A stretch of 64,000 bases of DNA, taken from assembly GCF_003711845.1 (NCBI RefSeq), contig NZ_RHLQ01000005.1:36049-100048 (forward strand), in the 5' to 3' direction. This document shows, piece by piece, positions 9,371 to 18,300 of this stretch. Below the pieces are notes generated by a model. That model did no database searches. It was given only the letters and a program-made list of their open reading frames with translations, and had not been told where the DNA came from. Position 1 is the first letter of the stretch. Each line of letters begins with the position of its first letter. The translations under genes were made by a program, and so were the position numbers. This stretch comes from Lysinibacillus halotolerans. GTDB lineage: Bacteria > Bacillota > Bacilli > Bacillales_A > Planococcaceae.

Positions 9371-9379
9371 TGATATAAT
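9371..9379 (+). promoter_or_regulatory. Extended -10 promoter of gpsB
   Basis: TGATATAAT is an extended -10 element (TGn + TATAAT), about 38 bp before the gpsB start. No good -35 is found 17 bp upstream, which fits dependence on the extended -10. The gap 9147-9416 otherwise holds only a short inverted repeat (ACATTGTT at 9172 and AACAATGT at 9187). Confidence 0.65.
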
Positions 9380-9416
9380 TGAATCATGTACCGTATCGGA
9401 TGGAAGGGCGATGTGA

Positions 9417-9722
9417 ATGGAAATTAAATTAAATTCAAAAATAATATTAGAAAAAGAATTTAAAAAGGCGATGAAAGGTTATAGTGTTGACCAAGTCGAT
9501 CAATTTTTAGATCAAATTATGGAGGATTATGACGTATTTGAAAAGGTTGTAGAAGAACTAGAAGAGCTTCGTGCTGAAAATAGACGTTTAAAAGAAGAAC
9601 TTGAAAACAGTGCATCTCGCCGATCACAAGTTCAACCACCAGCAGGAAATACAAATTTTGATATTTTAAAACGTCTTTCAAATTTAGAAAAGCATGTGTT
9701 TGGCAGTAAGTTGTACGAATAA
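9417..9722 (+). CDS. gpsB: GpsB cell division/cell wall adaptor
   Basis: This small cytosolic coiled-coil protein of the DivIVA/GpsB family docks class A PBPs (PonA) to the divisome. It has 101 residues: a membrane-proximal DivIVA-like N-terminal domain ([23 protein letters not shown]), a coiled coil (about 40-70), a flexible linker rich in Ser/Pro/Gln, and the conserved C-terminal trimerisation region ending in [13 protein letters not shown]. An in-frame stop immediately precedes ATG 9417 and GGAAGGG lies eight bases upstream, so the start is fixed. It directly precedes rnpB as in B. subtilis. Confidence 0.97.
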   Translation: MEIKLNSKIILEKEFKKAMKGYSVDQVDQFLDQIMEDYDVFEKVVEELEELRAENRRLKEELENSASRRSQVQPPAGNTNFDILKRLSNLEKHVFGSKLYE

Positions 9723-9736
9723 ATTTACTAAACATC

Positions 9737-9765
9737 TTGTTTTTGTGATAATTTTTTAGTATAAT
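9737..9765 (+). promoter_or_regulatory. Promoter of rnpB
   Basis: TTGTTT at 9737-9742 and TATAAT at 9760-9765 are separated by 17 bp. The predicted start, six to seven bases downstream, coincides with the first base of helix P1 of RNase P RNA. Confidence 0.85.
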
Positions 9766-9770
9766 TCTTT

Positions 9771-10172
9771 TATCATAGTCAAATTCGAGTAATCGCTGCA
9801 ATGTTAAATTGTAGAGGAAAGTCCATGCTCACACGGCTCTGAGATGACCGTAGTGTTCGTGCTTACTGAAAAAATAAGGTAAGGCAAGCTATAGCTTGAC
9901 GGCGGAAGGAAAACCTAAGTCTTATGATATGGTTGACACTTCCTGAAAGTGCCACAGTGACGTAGCTTTATTGGAAACAATAAAGGTGGAACGAGGTAAA
10001 CCCCACGAGTGAGAAACCCAAATTATGGTAGGGGCACTCTCCTGAAGGAAATGAACAGATGGAGGGACGAAAGAGTATTCTTTCGTAGATAGATGATTAC
10101 TACCCGATTCGTACGAGGCTTCGGCTGTTTGAGTACCCGGGAACAAAACATGGCTTATGAATTTCTATGATA
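9771..10172 (+). ncRNA. rnpB: RNase P RNA, Bacillus type B
   Basis: This is the catalytic RNA of tRNA 5'-end maturation. It was recognised from the conserved cores: GTAATCGCTGCA and GAGGAAAGTCCATGCTC near the 5' end, GTAGTGTTCGTGC, GAAAGTGCCACAGTGACG, AGGTAAACCCC, GAGAAACCCAAAT, GTAGATAGATGATTAC and ACAAAACATGGCTTA near the 3' end. The termini pair to form P1 (TATCATAG at 9771-9778 with CTATGATA at 10165-10172), which fixes both ends and gives ~402 nt, normal for type B. It is located between gpsB and ypsC, as in Bacillus. Confidence 0.97.
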
Positions 10173-10210
10173 ACTATTCAATTTAAATGCGAAATGATAG
10201 AAATTTAAGA

Positions 10211-10258
10211 AATACTTGTTCAAAAATCACCTTGAAATTGATTATTTGAACAAGTATT
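10211..10258. repeat. 14-bp perfect inverted repeat downstream of rnpB
   Basis: Arms AATACTTGTTCAAA (10211-10224) and TTTGAACAAGTATT (10245-10258) flank a 20-nt loop. No T-tract follows, so it is not a standard terminator. It may be an RNA stability or processing hairpin, or a protein-binding site. Confidence 0.7.
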
Positions 10259-10293
10259 CATTATGTATTTAAGAATTTTTACTCACATAAGAG

Positions 10294-10325
10294 GCTCTCC
10301 ATCCTATTGGAGAGCTTTTCTTTTA
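10294..10325 (+). terminator. Rho-independent terminator after rnpB
   Basis: Stem GCTCTCCA/TGGAGAGC (10294-10301 with 10308-10315), followed by TTTTCTTTT. It is the likely end of the rnpB transcript. Confidence 0.85.
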
Positions 10326-10579
10326 GTGTATGGGAGAGTAAAATTTAGGGTAATATGCTAATGGTATCGTTTAAATACATAAAATGGAATTTGATTTTTC
10401 CAATACGTATTACATTATCGGTCCCAAAAGTTAATAAATAACGTAATTTTCTCATTTAAGAATATCCTTTTATTCTGAAGGTGAGGTTGGCATATAACAA
10501 GTTGTTTTAACTAAAAGAATTACAATTTACGTGAACTTTTTTCACAACCGTAATAACAACACCAAGGAGAAATTGTAGA
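10326..10579. other. Leader/intergenic region upstream of ypsC
   Basis: About 250 AT-rich bases lie between the rnpB terminator and ypsC. No ORF with a ribosome binding site, known riboswitch or T-box was recognised. GTGAACTTTTTTCAC (10530-10544) is a short hairpin close to the ypsC ribosome binding site. Confidence 0.4.
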
Positions 10580-11722
10580 ATGACAAAATTTCAATTAGTA
10601 GCGACTGCGGCAATGGGGTTAGAATCGATTGTTGCCCAAGAAGTTCAAGATTTAGGCTATGAAACACGTGTGGAAAATGGAAAAGTATATTTTGAAGGCG
10701 ATGAAACCGCCATTGCTCGATGTAATCTTTGGTTACGTGTAGCAGACCGTGTGAAAATTGTAGTAGCAGAATTCCCAGCCCACACATTTGATCAATTATT
10801 TGAGAATACAAAAGCAATTGAATGGGAGAAATTTTTACCTGTTGATGCGGCATTCCCAGTATCAGGTAAGTCGGTCAAATCGAAATTATTTAGCGTTCCG
10901 GATTGCCAATCGATCGTGAAAAAAGCAATTGTCGAACGAATGAAATTTCATTATAAGCGATTGGGCTTTTTAGATGAGTCGGGAGCGACATATAAAATTG
11001 AAGTTTCTATTTTGAAAGATGTAGCTACTTTAACGATTGATACATCGGGAGCTGGCCTACATAAACGTGGCTATAGACAATCCCAAGGGGAAGCGCCGTT
11101 AAAAGAAACGTTAGCTGCTGCTCTTGTGAAAATTTCCAGATGGAGTCCAAGTAGACCTTTTGTTGATCTATTTTGTGGTTCCGGTACAATTCCGTTGGAA
11201 GCTGCGATGATTGGGCAAAATATTGCACCTGGTTATAATCGTGAATTCATTTCAGAAGAATGGAATTGGATGAAAGAAAAAATATGGGAAGATGCTCGAA
11301 ATGAGGCGGACGATTTAGCAAACTACGATCAACCTCTCGAAATTATTGGTTCGGATATTGATCATCGCATGGTAACGATTGCGCAAAGTAATGCGCTTGA
11401 GGCAGGCTTTGGTGATTTAATTACGTTTAAACAAATGCAGGCAACGGATTTTACAACAAAACTGTTAGATGGCGTTATTATTTCCAATCCACCGTATGGG
11501 GAACGTATTGGAGAAAAGGAAGAAATTGAAAACGTTATTCGTACATTAGGACAAATAATGAAAAACTATCCAACTTGGTCCGTATATATGCTTTCCTCAA
11601 TGGAAAATTTTGAAGAGCTTTATGGCAAGAAGGCTACAAAAAAACGTAAATTATTTAATGGATTTATTCGTACGGATTTATTTCAATACTGGGGTCAAAA
11701 GTCAAAACGTGATAAAATTTAA
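10580..11722 (+). CDS. ypsC: THUMP-domain class I RNA methyltransferase (YpsC, RlmL-like)
   Basis: This is a SAM-dependent N2-guanine-type methyltransferase of the RlmL/Trm14 family, probably acting on 23S rRNA. The 380 residues contain an N-terminal ferredoxin-like/THUMP RNA-binding region (about 1-160), then a Rossmann methyltransferase with the SAM loop VDLFCGSGTIPLEAA, acidic motif IIGSDID, and catalytic NPPYGER (about residues 303-309). The start ATG has CAAGGAGAA upstream. The exact target base cannot be read from sequence. Gene order rnpB-ypsC-ypvA is the B. subtilis order. Confidence 0.93.
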   Translation: MTKFQLVATAAMGLESIVAQEVQDLGYETRVENGKVYFEGDETAIARCNLWLRVADRVKIVVAEFPAHTFDQLFENTKAIEWEKFLPVDAAFPVSGKSVKSKLFSVPDCQSIVKKAIVERMKFHYKRLGFLDESGATYKIEVSILKDVATLTIDTSGAGLHKRGYRQSQGEAPLKETLAAALVKISRWSPSRPFVDLFCGSGTIPLEAAMIGQNIAPGYNREFISEEWNWMKEKIWEDARNEADDLANYDQPLEIIGSDIDHRMVTIAQSNALEAGFGDLITFKQMQATDFTTKLLDGVIISNPPYGERIGEKEEIENVIRTLGQIMKNYPTWSVYMLSSMENFEELYGKKATKKRKLFNGFIRTDLFQYWGQKSKRDKI

Positions 11723-11743
11723 AGTAAATTAAATTGGAAATTG

Positions 11744-11770
11744 AACGGAAGGAGAAATACTCCTTCCGTT
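11744..11770 (+). terminator. Hairpin terminator after ypsC
   Basis: Stem AACGGAAGGAG (11744-11754) with CTCCTTCCGTT (11760-11770) and a 5-nt loop. The T-tract is short (TTTCC), so termination may be partial, with read-through to ypvA. Confidence 0.6.
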
Positions 11771-11813
11771 TCCATGTCTTTATAATAGACGTGAGTATGA
11801 AGGAGATAAAAGA

Positions 11814-13715
11814 ATGAGACAGTCTTTACCGTTTGAATTATCAAAAGATCGTTCCTTTTTCGACTCCCTTGGAGATTGGATGGGAGATGTTTTATATGAT
11901 GAATTGCCTGAAAAAGGATTTGAATGTCGTGATGAACAAATTTTTATGGCATATCAAATTGAACAGGCATTAAAAGAAAAAAATGTTTTATTCGCAGAAG
12001 CCGGTGTTGGTACTGGTAAAACGATTGCCTATCTATTACCGGCAATTTCCTACGCCCGTTATACTGGTCGTCCAGCATTAATTGCGTGTGCAGATGAAAC
12101 TTTAATTGACCAGCTTGTTAAAGAGGGTGGAGATATTTATAAATTAACCGAACACCTCGGTTTAACGATTGATGTTCGGTTAGCAAAGTCTCGCAATCAA
12201 TATTTATGTTTAAAAAGATTTGAAGAGACTGAAAAAGTAGTAACAGAAGAATGGATCGATGATATTGCCATGTCTATTCCTGATGGTGTGTATGCCCAAG
12301 GTTCTATGTTAACGGTGAGTCCCTTTGGGGCGAGAAGTGACTATCCATCGGTTAGTGATGAAGATTGGCAAAAGGTTAATTATAACTCAATTATGCAATG
12401 TTCAGTTTGCGATATGAGAAACCGATGCGGTCAAACTTTACACCGAGCCCATTATCGTGAATCTAGTGATTTAATTATTTGTTCTCAAGATTTTCTAATG
12501 GAACATTTAGCAACGAAAGAATCACGGGAACGGGAAGGTCAATTACCATTGCTACCTGAAGTATCGATGATCGTTTTAGATGAGGGACATTTATTAGAAT
12601 ATGCAGCTCAAAATGCAATGACGGTTAAAGTACAAAGTTATACGATTGTCAACTTATTGGAACGTTTGATGGTAGATGGTGTTCGTGAAAAAACTTTATA
12701 TGCAATGGAGAAATTACAAGATGATCACGAATTATTTTTCGATCAATTACGAGACGATGTAGTACCATCAGAAGAGGACAGAAAATCAATTCGAAAGTCA
12801 GAACGTTTACTTCAACTAGGGAAACAATTAATCGTTGATGTTGAAAAATTATTAGAAGAGTTTGTATTTGAATCTGAATTATATATGATTCCAGAATACG
12901 AATTAAATATGGCTGAAGAATTTCTAGAACAATATGAAGCAGCAATCCGTATTTTTATTGCTCAAGGAGATGCGGTCGATTGGTTAGAGGAAACCGATGG
13001 GGAAGAAACATTAGTCATCATGCCTCGTTTAATAACAGATGTTCTGGAAGAGAAATTATTCTCTAAAAAAATACCGATTGTTTTCTCATCGGCTACTTTA
13101 TCGGTAAATAAAGATTTCTCTTATATTGCGTATAGCTTAGGCATTAAAAAATATCAATCCTTTAGCGTGCCTTCTCCATTTGATTATGAAGAAGTGATGA
13201 AAGTATATTTACATGACTTGAAGCAAGAGGAGAAAGTATCGAAAGTTGAAAAGTTATTACAGGATGGACAAAAGACATTAATATTATTTAAATCAAAACA
13301 GTCAATGTTGTCCTTTAAGTCGAAATTGTCTATGATGACAAAGTTAACAGTTGCCTTTGAAGGTGATCGGGAATTATCGGCTATTATTCGTGATTTCCAA
13401 GAGGGAACAGTAAAAACATTATGTTCATACCATTTATGGGAAGGGTTAGATTTACCAGAGGAAGCATTAACCCGTGTGATTATATTTGATTTACCATTCC
13501 CACCTCAAGATCCATTATTTGATGCGAAACGTGCCTTTGCCGAAAATCCTTTCGAAGAAGTGGAATTACCATTTATGCAATTACGACTCCAACAAGGAAT
13601 TGGAAGATTGATTCGTACATCTAATGACTATGGTGATATTCACCTATTATTGAACGAAGAGGAGAGTATATATCGTTCAGAGTTTATAAACATTTTACCA
13701 GTAAATCCGATGTGA
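11814..13715 (+). CDS. ypvA: DinG/XPD-family DNA helicase (YpvA)
   Basis: This is a superfamily 2 helicase with an iron-sulfur cluster. The 633 residues include Walker A EAGVGTGKT (about 62-70), four cysteines spaced like the XPD/DinG Fe-S domain (Cys132, then 196, 199 and 205 in QCSVCDMRNRC), a DEGH box (about 256-259), and motif VI QGIGRLIRT near the C-terminus. DinG-like enzymes unwind 5'-overhang duplexes, D-loops or R-loops. The family is called YpvA in B. subtilis, distinct from the longer exonuclease-fused DinG. The ATG follows AAGGAGA. Confidence 0.92.
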   Translation: MRQSLPFELSKDRSFFDSLGDWMGDVLYDELPEKGFECRDEQIFMAYQIEQALKEKNVLFAEAGVGTGKTIAYLLPAISYARYTGRPALIACADETLIDQLVKEGGDIYKLTEHLGLTIDVRLAKSRNQYLCLKRFEETEKVVTEEWIDDIAMSIPDGVYAQGSMLTVSPFGARSDYPSVSDEDWQKVNYNSIMQCSVCDMRNRCGQTLHRAHYRESSDLIICSQDFLMEHLATKESREREGQLPLLPEVSMIVLDEGHLLEYAAQNAMTVKVQSYTIVNLLERLMVDGVREKTLYAMEKLQDDHELFFDQLRDDVVPSEEDRKSIRKSERLLQLGKQLIVDVEKLLEEFVFESELYMIPEYELNMAEEFLEQYEAAIRIFIAQGDAVDWLEETDGEETLVIMPRLITDVLEEKLFSKKIPIVFSSATLSVNKDFSYIAYSLGIKKYQSFSVPSPFDYEEVMKVYLHDLKQEEKVSKVEKLLQDGQKTLILFKSKQSMLSFKSKLSMMTKLTVAFEGDRELSAIIRDFQEGTVKTLCSYHLWEGLDLPEEALTRVIIFDLPFPPQDPLFDAKRAFAENPFEEVELPFMQLRLQQGIGRLIRTSNDYGDIHLLLNEEESIYRSEFINILPVNPM

Positions 13716-13724
13716 AAGTTTAAA

Positions 13725-13757
13725 AGCAAAAGTTCCATTATGGGACTTTTGCTTTTT
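13725..13757 (+). terminator. Terminator after ypvA
   Basis: A 12-bp stem (AGCAAAAGTTCC with GGGACTTTTGCT, one G-T pair) is followed by six T. Its A-rich left side could also serve the converging gene at 13782. Confidence 0.88.
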
Positions 13758-13781
13758 TCATAGAAAAGGTTCTTCTTTATG

Positions 13782-14210
13782 CTATAAATTAGGACATCGT
13801 TTTTTTAATTCAGAAACGAAACGTTTTTTATCTGTAGGTGAAATTTTAACGCTCCCTAAAATACCTTTTTTATAAAAGATCTCAAGGCTATCTTTTGATG
13901 CCAACACCCGATAACCTGTAAAGAGTTCTGTTGTCTCTGTTAGTTTTGTTATGTCTTCATAAGGGATACGAGTTTTAAAAAGTCCGCCTTTTACGAGTAA
14001 CGTATCTGGATTAAAAATGTATTTAATAGAAAAGGACGTCCATAAAATAAAGGCAATAGATAAGAAACATAAAGAGAGGACAATGATTACTTCTACTAAC
14101 GTTTTGTCATTATCTAAAATGAGAGGAATTAAAAAGACAGCCATTATGATAAATAACGTAATGGATATAACAACAACAAAAAAGTTATCTACTTTCGAAC
14201 GAAACTCCAT
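13782..14210 (-). CDS. Membrane protein with bacterial PH (YyaB-like) domain
   Basis: The 142 residues have a short basic N-terminus, two membrane helices (about 9-31 and 37-60), then a soluble domain of about 70 residues with the bPH_4/YyaB-type pattern: NPDTLLVKGGLFKTRIPYEDITKL, a central SKDSLEIFYK and a C-terminal helix with SELKKRCP. This resembles B. subtilis YyaB-type PH proteins, of unknown function. AGGAGG precedes the ATG on the minus strand. It is a single gene, convergent with ypvA. Confidence 0.75.
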   Translation of the reverse strand: MEFRSKVDNFFVVVISITLFIIMAVFLIPLILDNDKTLVEVIIVLSLCFLSIAFILWTSFSIKYIFNPDTLLVKGGLFKTRIPYEDITKLTETTELFTGYRVLASKDSLEIFYKKGILGSVKISPTDKKRFVSELKKRCPNL

Positions 14211-14396
14211 CCTATTACCTCCTTAACATTTATACGGAAGGAAAAAGGGAAAGTTTCACTCTAAAAAGGAGTTTATGACGAAATTTCACATAATTGAACT
14301 ACTGTTGAAAGGAAAATTGTTAAAATTTTTATGACCTATGAATACATTTATTTGTCGTTTAATAAGATAAAAGGCGAAGGATTTTTATTTTCAATT

Positions 14397-14460
14397 AAAA
14401 CAACAACAAGAATGACTCCTTAAATCAATCTCTTAAAAAGTCATCCTTTTTGTTGTTTTA
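14397..14460 (-). terminator. Terminator downstream of cheX
   Basis: Long imperfect stem: AAAACAACAACAAGAATGACT (14397-14417) with AGTCATCCTTTTTGTTGTTTT (14439-14459). Read on the minus strand it is followed by a T/A-rich run, 20 bp after the cheX stop. Confidence 0.75.
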
Positions 14461-14480
14461 ATAAAGAATGGAACAATCTA

Positions 14481-14945
14481 TTACTCTTCGTCGATCGTAA
14501 ATAGAATGGTAAGGGGACCGATATTTTCTAACATGGCAGGTAATTTAAATGCTTTTTCAAATCCACATAGTTTAGTTGTACCGACCATAACCGTTGGTGG
14601 TGTAATATCAACATTTAATGATTGTTGACCAACATGGGTACAAAGGTTTCCGGCAAACATATTTCCAAACTCTCCTGTAAAAGACTCTAACATTTCTCCT
14701 TCGATTGGAATTCCAAACATTTTAGTACCAATAGCGCTGATGGTGGATGAACTGCTATTAATAACAAGTCTTCCTTTAATATCTCCAATTAGACCGATTA
14801 AAACGCCCATTTCTTCTTGTATGTATGGTTGATTTAATACAGAAGGGGGTTGAATATTCATTTCCATTGGTAGAATCGTTTTTAATGAATGAATGGATCC
14901 ATTTAAAACGGTTTGTATATGTTTTGAATTATTCAATAAAATCAT
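14481..14945 (-). CDS. CheX-family CheY-P phosphatase-like protein
   Basis: The 154 residues match the CheC/CheX fold. The single catalytic helix signature is ESFTGEFGNMFAGN (E-x3-E-x2-N type), located mid-protein, with flanking beta-strands (GVLIGLIGDIKGRLVI and PLTILFTIDE). CheX proteins dephosphorylate CheY-like response regulators as dimers. No other chemotaxis gene is nearby, so this is an orphan that would act on a regulator encoded elsewhere, or on a different receiver protein. The minus-strand ATG has AAAGGATGG upstream. Confidence 0.82.
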   Translation of the reverse strand: MILLNNSKHIQTVLNGSIHSLKTILPMEMNIQPPSVLNQPYIQEEMGVLIGLIGDIKGRLVINSSSSTISAIGTKMFGIPIEGEMLESFTGEFGNMFAGNLCTHVGQQSLNVDITPPTVMVGTTKLCGFEKAFKLPAMLENIGPLTILFTIDEE

Positions 14946-15048
14946 CCATCCTTTTTTCTATTTTTCCCTATCTTACCATTGTTCTAGTATAATAGTATAT
15001 GAAAATTATTATAATTTACATTCTTTTTAAGTCGGAAGTAGTATGAAC

Positions 15049-15101
15049 TTGACGTTTTTACAAAATTTTTATTATAATTAGTGAAAATGATTCTCATTAT
15101 A
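15049..15101 (+). promoter_or_regulatory. Promoter with overlapping Fur box before a 27-residue peptide gene
   Basis: TTGACG (15049-15054) and TATAAT (15073-15078) are spaced 18 bp apart. Immediately downstream, 15083-15101 matches 16 of 19 positions of the Fur consensus GATAATGATTATCATTATC. The Fur box covers the expected transcription start, the classical arrangement for iron-dependent repression. Confidence 0.85.
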
Positions 15102-15115
15102 GGAGGTAAGAAAGA

Positions 15116-15199
15116 GTGGTTTATTTATTTGTTGCAGCAACAATTGTCATTTATGTTGGAGTTGGTACTTATGTACTAAAAAGAACAATTAAATCATAA
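15116..15199 (+). CDS. 27-residue single-span membrane peptide under Fur control
   Basis: GTG at 15116 opens a 27-codon frame ending TAA at 15197-15199. AGGAGGT (15101-15107) is eight bases upstream, a near-perfect ribosome binding site. The peptide begins MVYLFVAATIVIYVGVG and ends YVLKRTIKS: one hydrophobic helix of about 18 residues followed by a basic tail, so an N-out/C-in membrane micro-protein is likely. It lies just behind a consensus promoter and Fur box. B. subtilis has Fur-controlled small basic proteins (FbpA, FbpB, FbpC), but this hydrophobic peptide does not resemble them by eye. Function unknown; reality of the gene is strongly supported by the signals. Confidence 0.78.
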   Translation: MVYLFVAATIVIYVGVGTYVLKRTIKS

Positions 15200-15307
15200 A
15201 ACATTCTTTTCTACCTATTAATTCCCCAACAATCATCATTATTTTTTAATCCCTCCCCTTTTATGTCAAAAAAATTCCCTTTCTGTTCATTTCTTTAGTA
15301 GCGAATT

Positions 15308-15336
15308 TTGTCTTTTTTATTATGATAGTATATAAT
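15308..15336 (+). promoter_or_regulatory. Promoter of dynA
   Basis: TTGTCT (15308-15313) and TATAAT (15331-15336) with a 17-bp spacer, about 35 bp upstream of the dynA start. Confidence 0.75.
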
Positions 15337-15371
15337 TGTGACAAAAATGAGACAAAGGGGCATTTATTTGC

Positions 15372-18300
15372 ATGAGTTCTTTTGATGAAAAAATTGAAAA
15401 ATTATTACAGCAATCCGCTGTACAATACATAATTTATAAAAAAAATGAAGATACAGAACGGATGGAAAAACTTCATTTATTCGCCCGTAAACTGTTACAA
15501 AAGGAATATGTTATTGGATTTGCTGGTCATTTTTCAGCAGGAAAATCCAGTATGATCAATGCGTTATCAGGTGAAGACATATTAGCAGCAAGTCCTATTC
15601 CTACTAGTGCAAATATCGTCAAAGTGCATAAATCGGAAGAAGATTATGCCATTGTATATATGCATCATGAAAAACCAGTGAAATTTGAAGCAGGTTATGA
15701 CTTTAAAACGGTTAAGGAGTTAAGTAAAAACGGTGAGCTCGTATCCCAAATTGAAATTGGCCATCGTGATTCCACATTACCTTTTGGGGTCACTGTAATG
15801 GACACCCCAGGAGTCGACTCTACCGATGATGCCCATGCGATGTCGACAGAGTCAGCACTCCATATTGCCGATGTCGTTTTCTATACGATGGATTATAACC
15901 ATGTTCAATCCGAGTTGAATTTCCAATTTACAAAGCAATTAATGAAATACAATCCAAATGTATATTTAATTGTTAACCAAATAGATAAACATAAAGATTA
16001 TGAACTTTCCTTTGAAGACTTTAAACAGTCCGTTCATCACTCCTTTGCAGCGTGGGGCGTTGAACCTAAAGGGATCTTTTTCACTTCATTGCGGGATTTT
16101 GAACATCCTCATAACGATTTTGAAACGGTGAAAAAAATCGTGATAGATTCGATGAAAGATTGGAAAGAACAGTTGATTGTTACCGCGGAAAATACTTTAT
16201 TAAAATTACAAAATGAACATATCTATTATTTAGAGGAAGAAAAACAACAGTTATTGACCGAATCTGAAAATGTTTTAAGTGATGAAGAATGGGAAAATCA
16301 TCAGGATATTTTGGAACAATACGAAAAATTAAAGCTTCAAACAGAATTATTTTCCATTGAAAATTGGAACGAATCCTTTAAAGAGAAAAGTAAAGAATTA
16401 CTTTCGAATGCGGCTATTATCCCAGCTGACTTCCGCGAGAAATTACGGTTGTATCTTGAAAGTACTCAACAAGGATTTAAAGTGGGTGGTCTATTTTCTG
16501 CCAAGAAGAAAACGGAAGAAGAACGAAATCGCCGAATTCAAGACGTATACGAGCAATATAAAGTCATTTTACAATCCCAAATTATTGGCCATTTAAAAAA
16601 TTTAATGAAACAATCATTAAAAGATGTTGGCGTATTGACAGATGAACGGGCTAGCAACATCGATTCGATGGCCTTTGATGTTCCATTTTCTTTAATTGAA
16701 CAACAGGTTAAAAAGGATTCGTTAGTAACTGGTGATGCCGTTCTAAACTTTGCTAACCGAGTAGCGGAAGCAACGAAAAGATATTTCATTGAAGCAACGG
16801 AAATTTGGAGAGATCTACAAAAGGATGTATTGGCAGATGCCTCTAAACAACTTTCTGCCCCAGTAAAGGCAAAGTTAAAAGTGTTAGAAGAAAAAGTAGA
16901 AGCGATTCAATCGATAATAAAAGTTGATGAACAAAAACAGTTTGCTGAAAAAGAAATTAAAACTGCAACGAAAGATACGCGTAATGGAGCATCAAACCAA
17001 TACAAAGCATGGCAGGAGAGTTATGAGCAGTCATTGAAAGACATTCGACCATTCGATCCTTCAATGCTCGTTGTTAAGGAGTCCAAAACGGAAGAAGAAA
17101 CGGATTCAGTACAACAAACAGCCCATTATAATGAAAAAAGCGGTGAAGTCATTCAAGCTGCGATTCGAACAGCCAATGCAGTGAAAAAAGTTGACGGCTT
17201 TGAAGAAGTTGCTCAATTTTTAATGAAGAAGGTTGAACGTTTAGAGAAAAAGGATTTTACAATCGCCTTATTCGGTGCATTTAGTGCGGGTAAATCGAGT
17301 TTCTCCAATGCGTTAATGGGGGCTAAAGTATTACCTGTGTCACCAAATCCAACGACAGCGGCGATTAATAAAATTCGCCCTGTAACGAATGAACATCCTC
17401 ATGAAACGGCAGATGTTCAATTGAAAACAGCAGAACAGTTACTAGAAGATATCCGTAGTTCTTATGAAGCTATCGGTATGTCGATTCATTCTTTACAAGA
17501 AGCATTTGAACGGGCAGAAGAAGGCGTTGCAGTACAATTAACCGATGAACGTCTTAATGTACACAAATCCTTTATCCGTGCTTTTGCCCACGGTTTCAAA
17601 ACGTACGAATCCCAATTAGGTCAAACTTTACGTGTAGACCGGGAAGAGTTCGAGCGTTTTGTTGCGGAAGAGAGTCGTTCATGCTTTGTTGATAATATTG
17701 ATTTTTATTATGATAGTCCATTAACTCGTATGGGTGTTACCCTTGTTGATACACCAGGAGCAGACTCGATAAATGCTCGCCATACGGGAGTAGCCTTTGA
17801 CTATATTCGTAATGCAGATGCTATTTTGTTCATTACGTATTACAATCATGCCTTTGCAAAAGCTGACCGGGAGTTTTTAATTCAATTAGGTCGTGTGAAG
17901 GATGCCTTTGAATTAGATAAAATGTTCTTTATTGTAAACGCCATTGATCTTGCTTCTACGAAAGAAGAAGAAGAGGACGTAAAAAATTATGTTAAAACAG
18001 AACTTCAACGATTTGGCATTCGATTCCCTAAATTATTTGGTGTTTCAAGTTTACTTGCCTTAAAGGAAAAAGTGGAAGGTACCGATCTCCATTCAGGTAT
18101 GGAACCGTTTGAAGAATCGTTCCATCACTTCTTAAATGAAGAATTGGCCTCTATTGCGGTACAAGCATTGCACGAGGAAGTTGAAAAAACACAGCAACGA
18201 CTATTTGACTTAATTGCTCAGACGGAAGAAAATTTAAAGCGAAAAGATGAGCGATTAAAAGAATTAGAAGAGCTGGAACAGCATATAGAAAAAACGTATA

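Noticed and set aside
9922..10146. 74-codon minus-strand frame
   Set aside because: Lies entirely inside the conserved RNase P RNA on its antisense strand.
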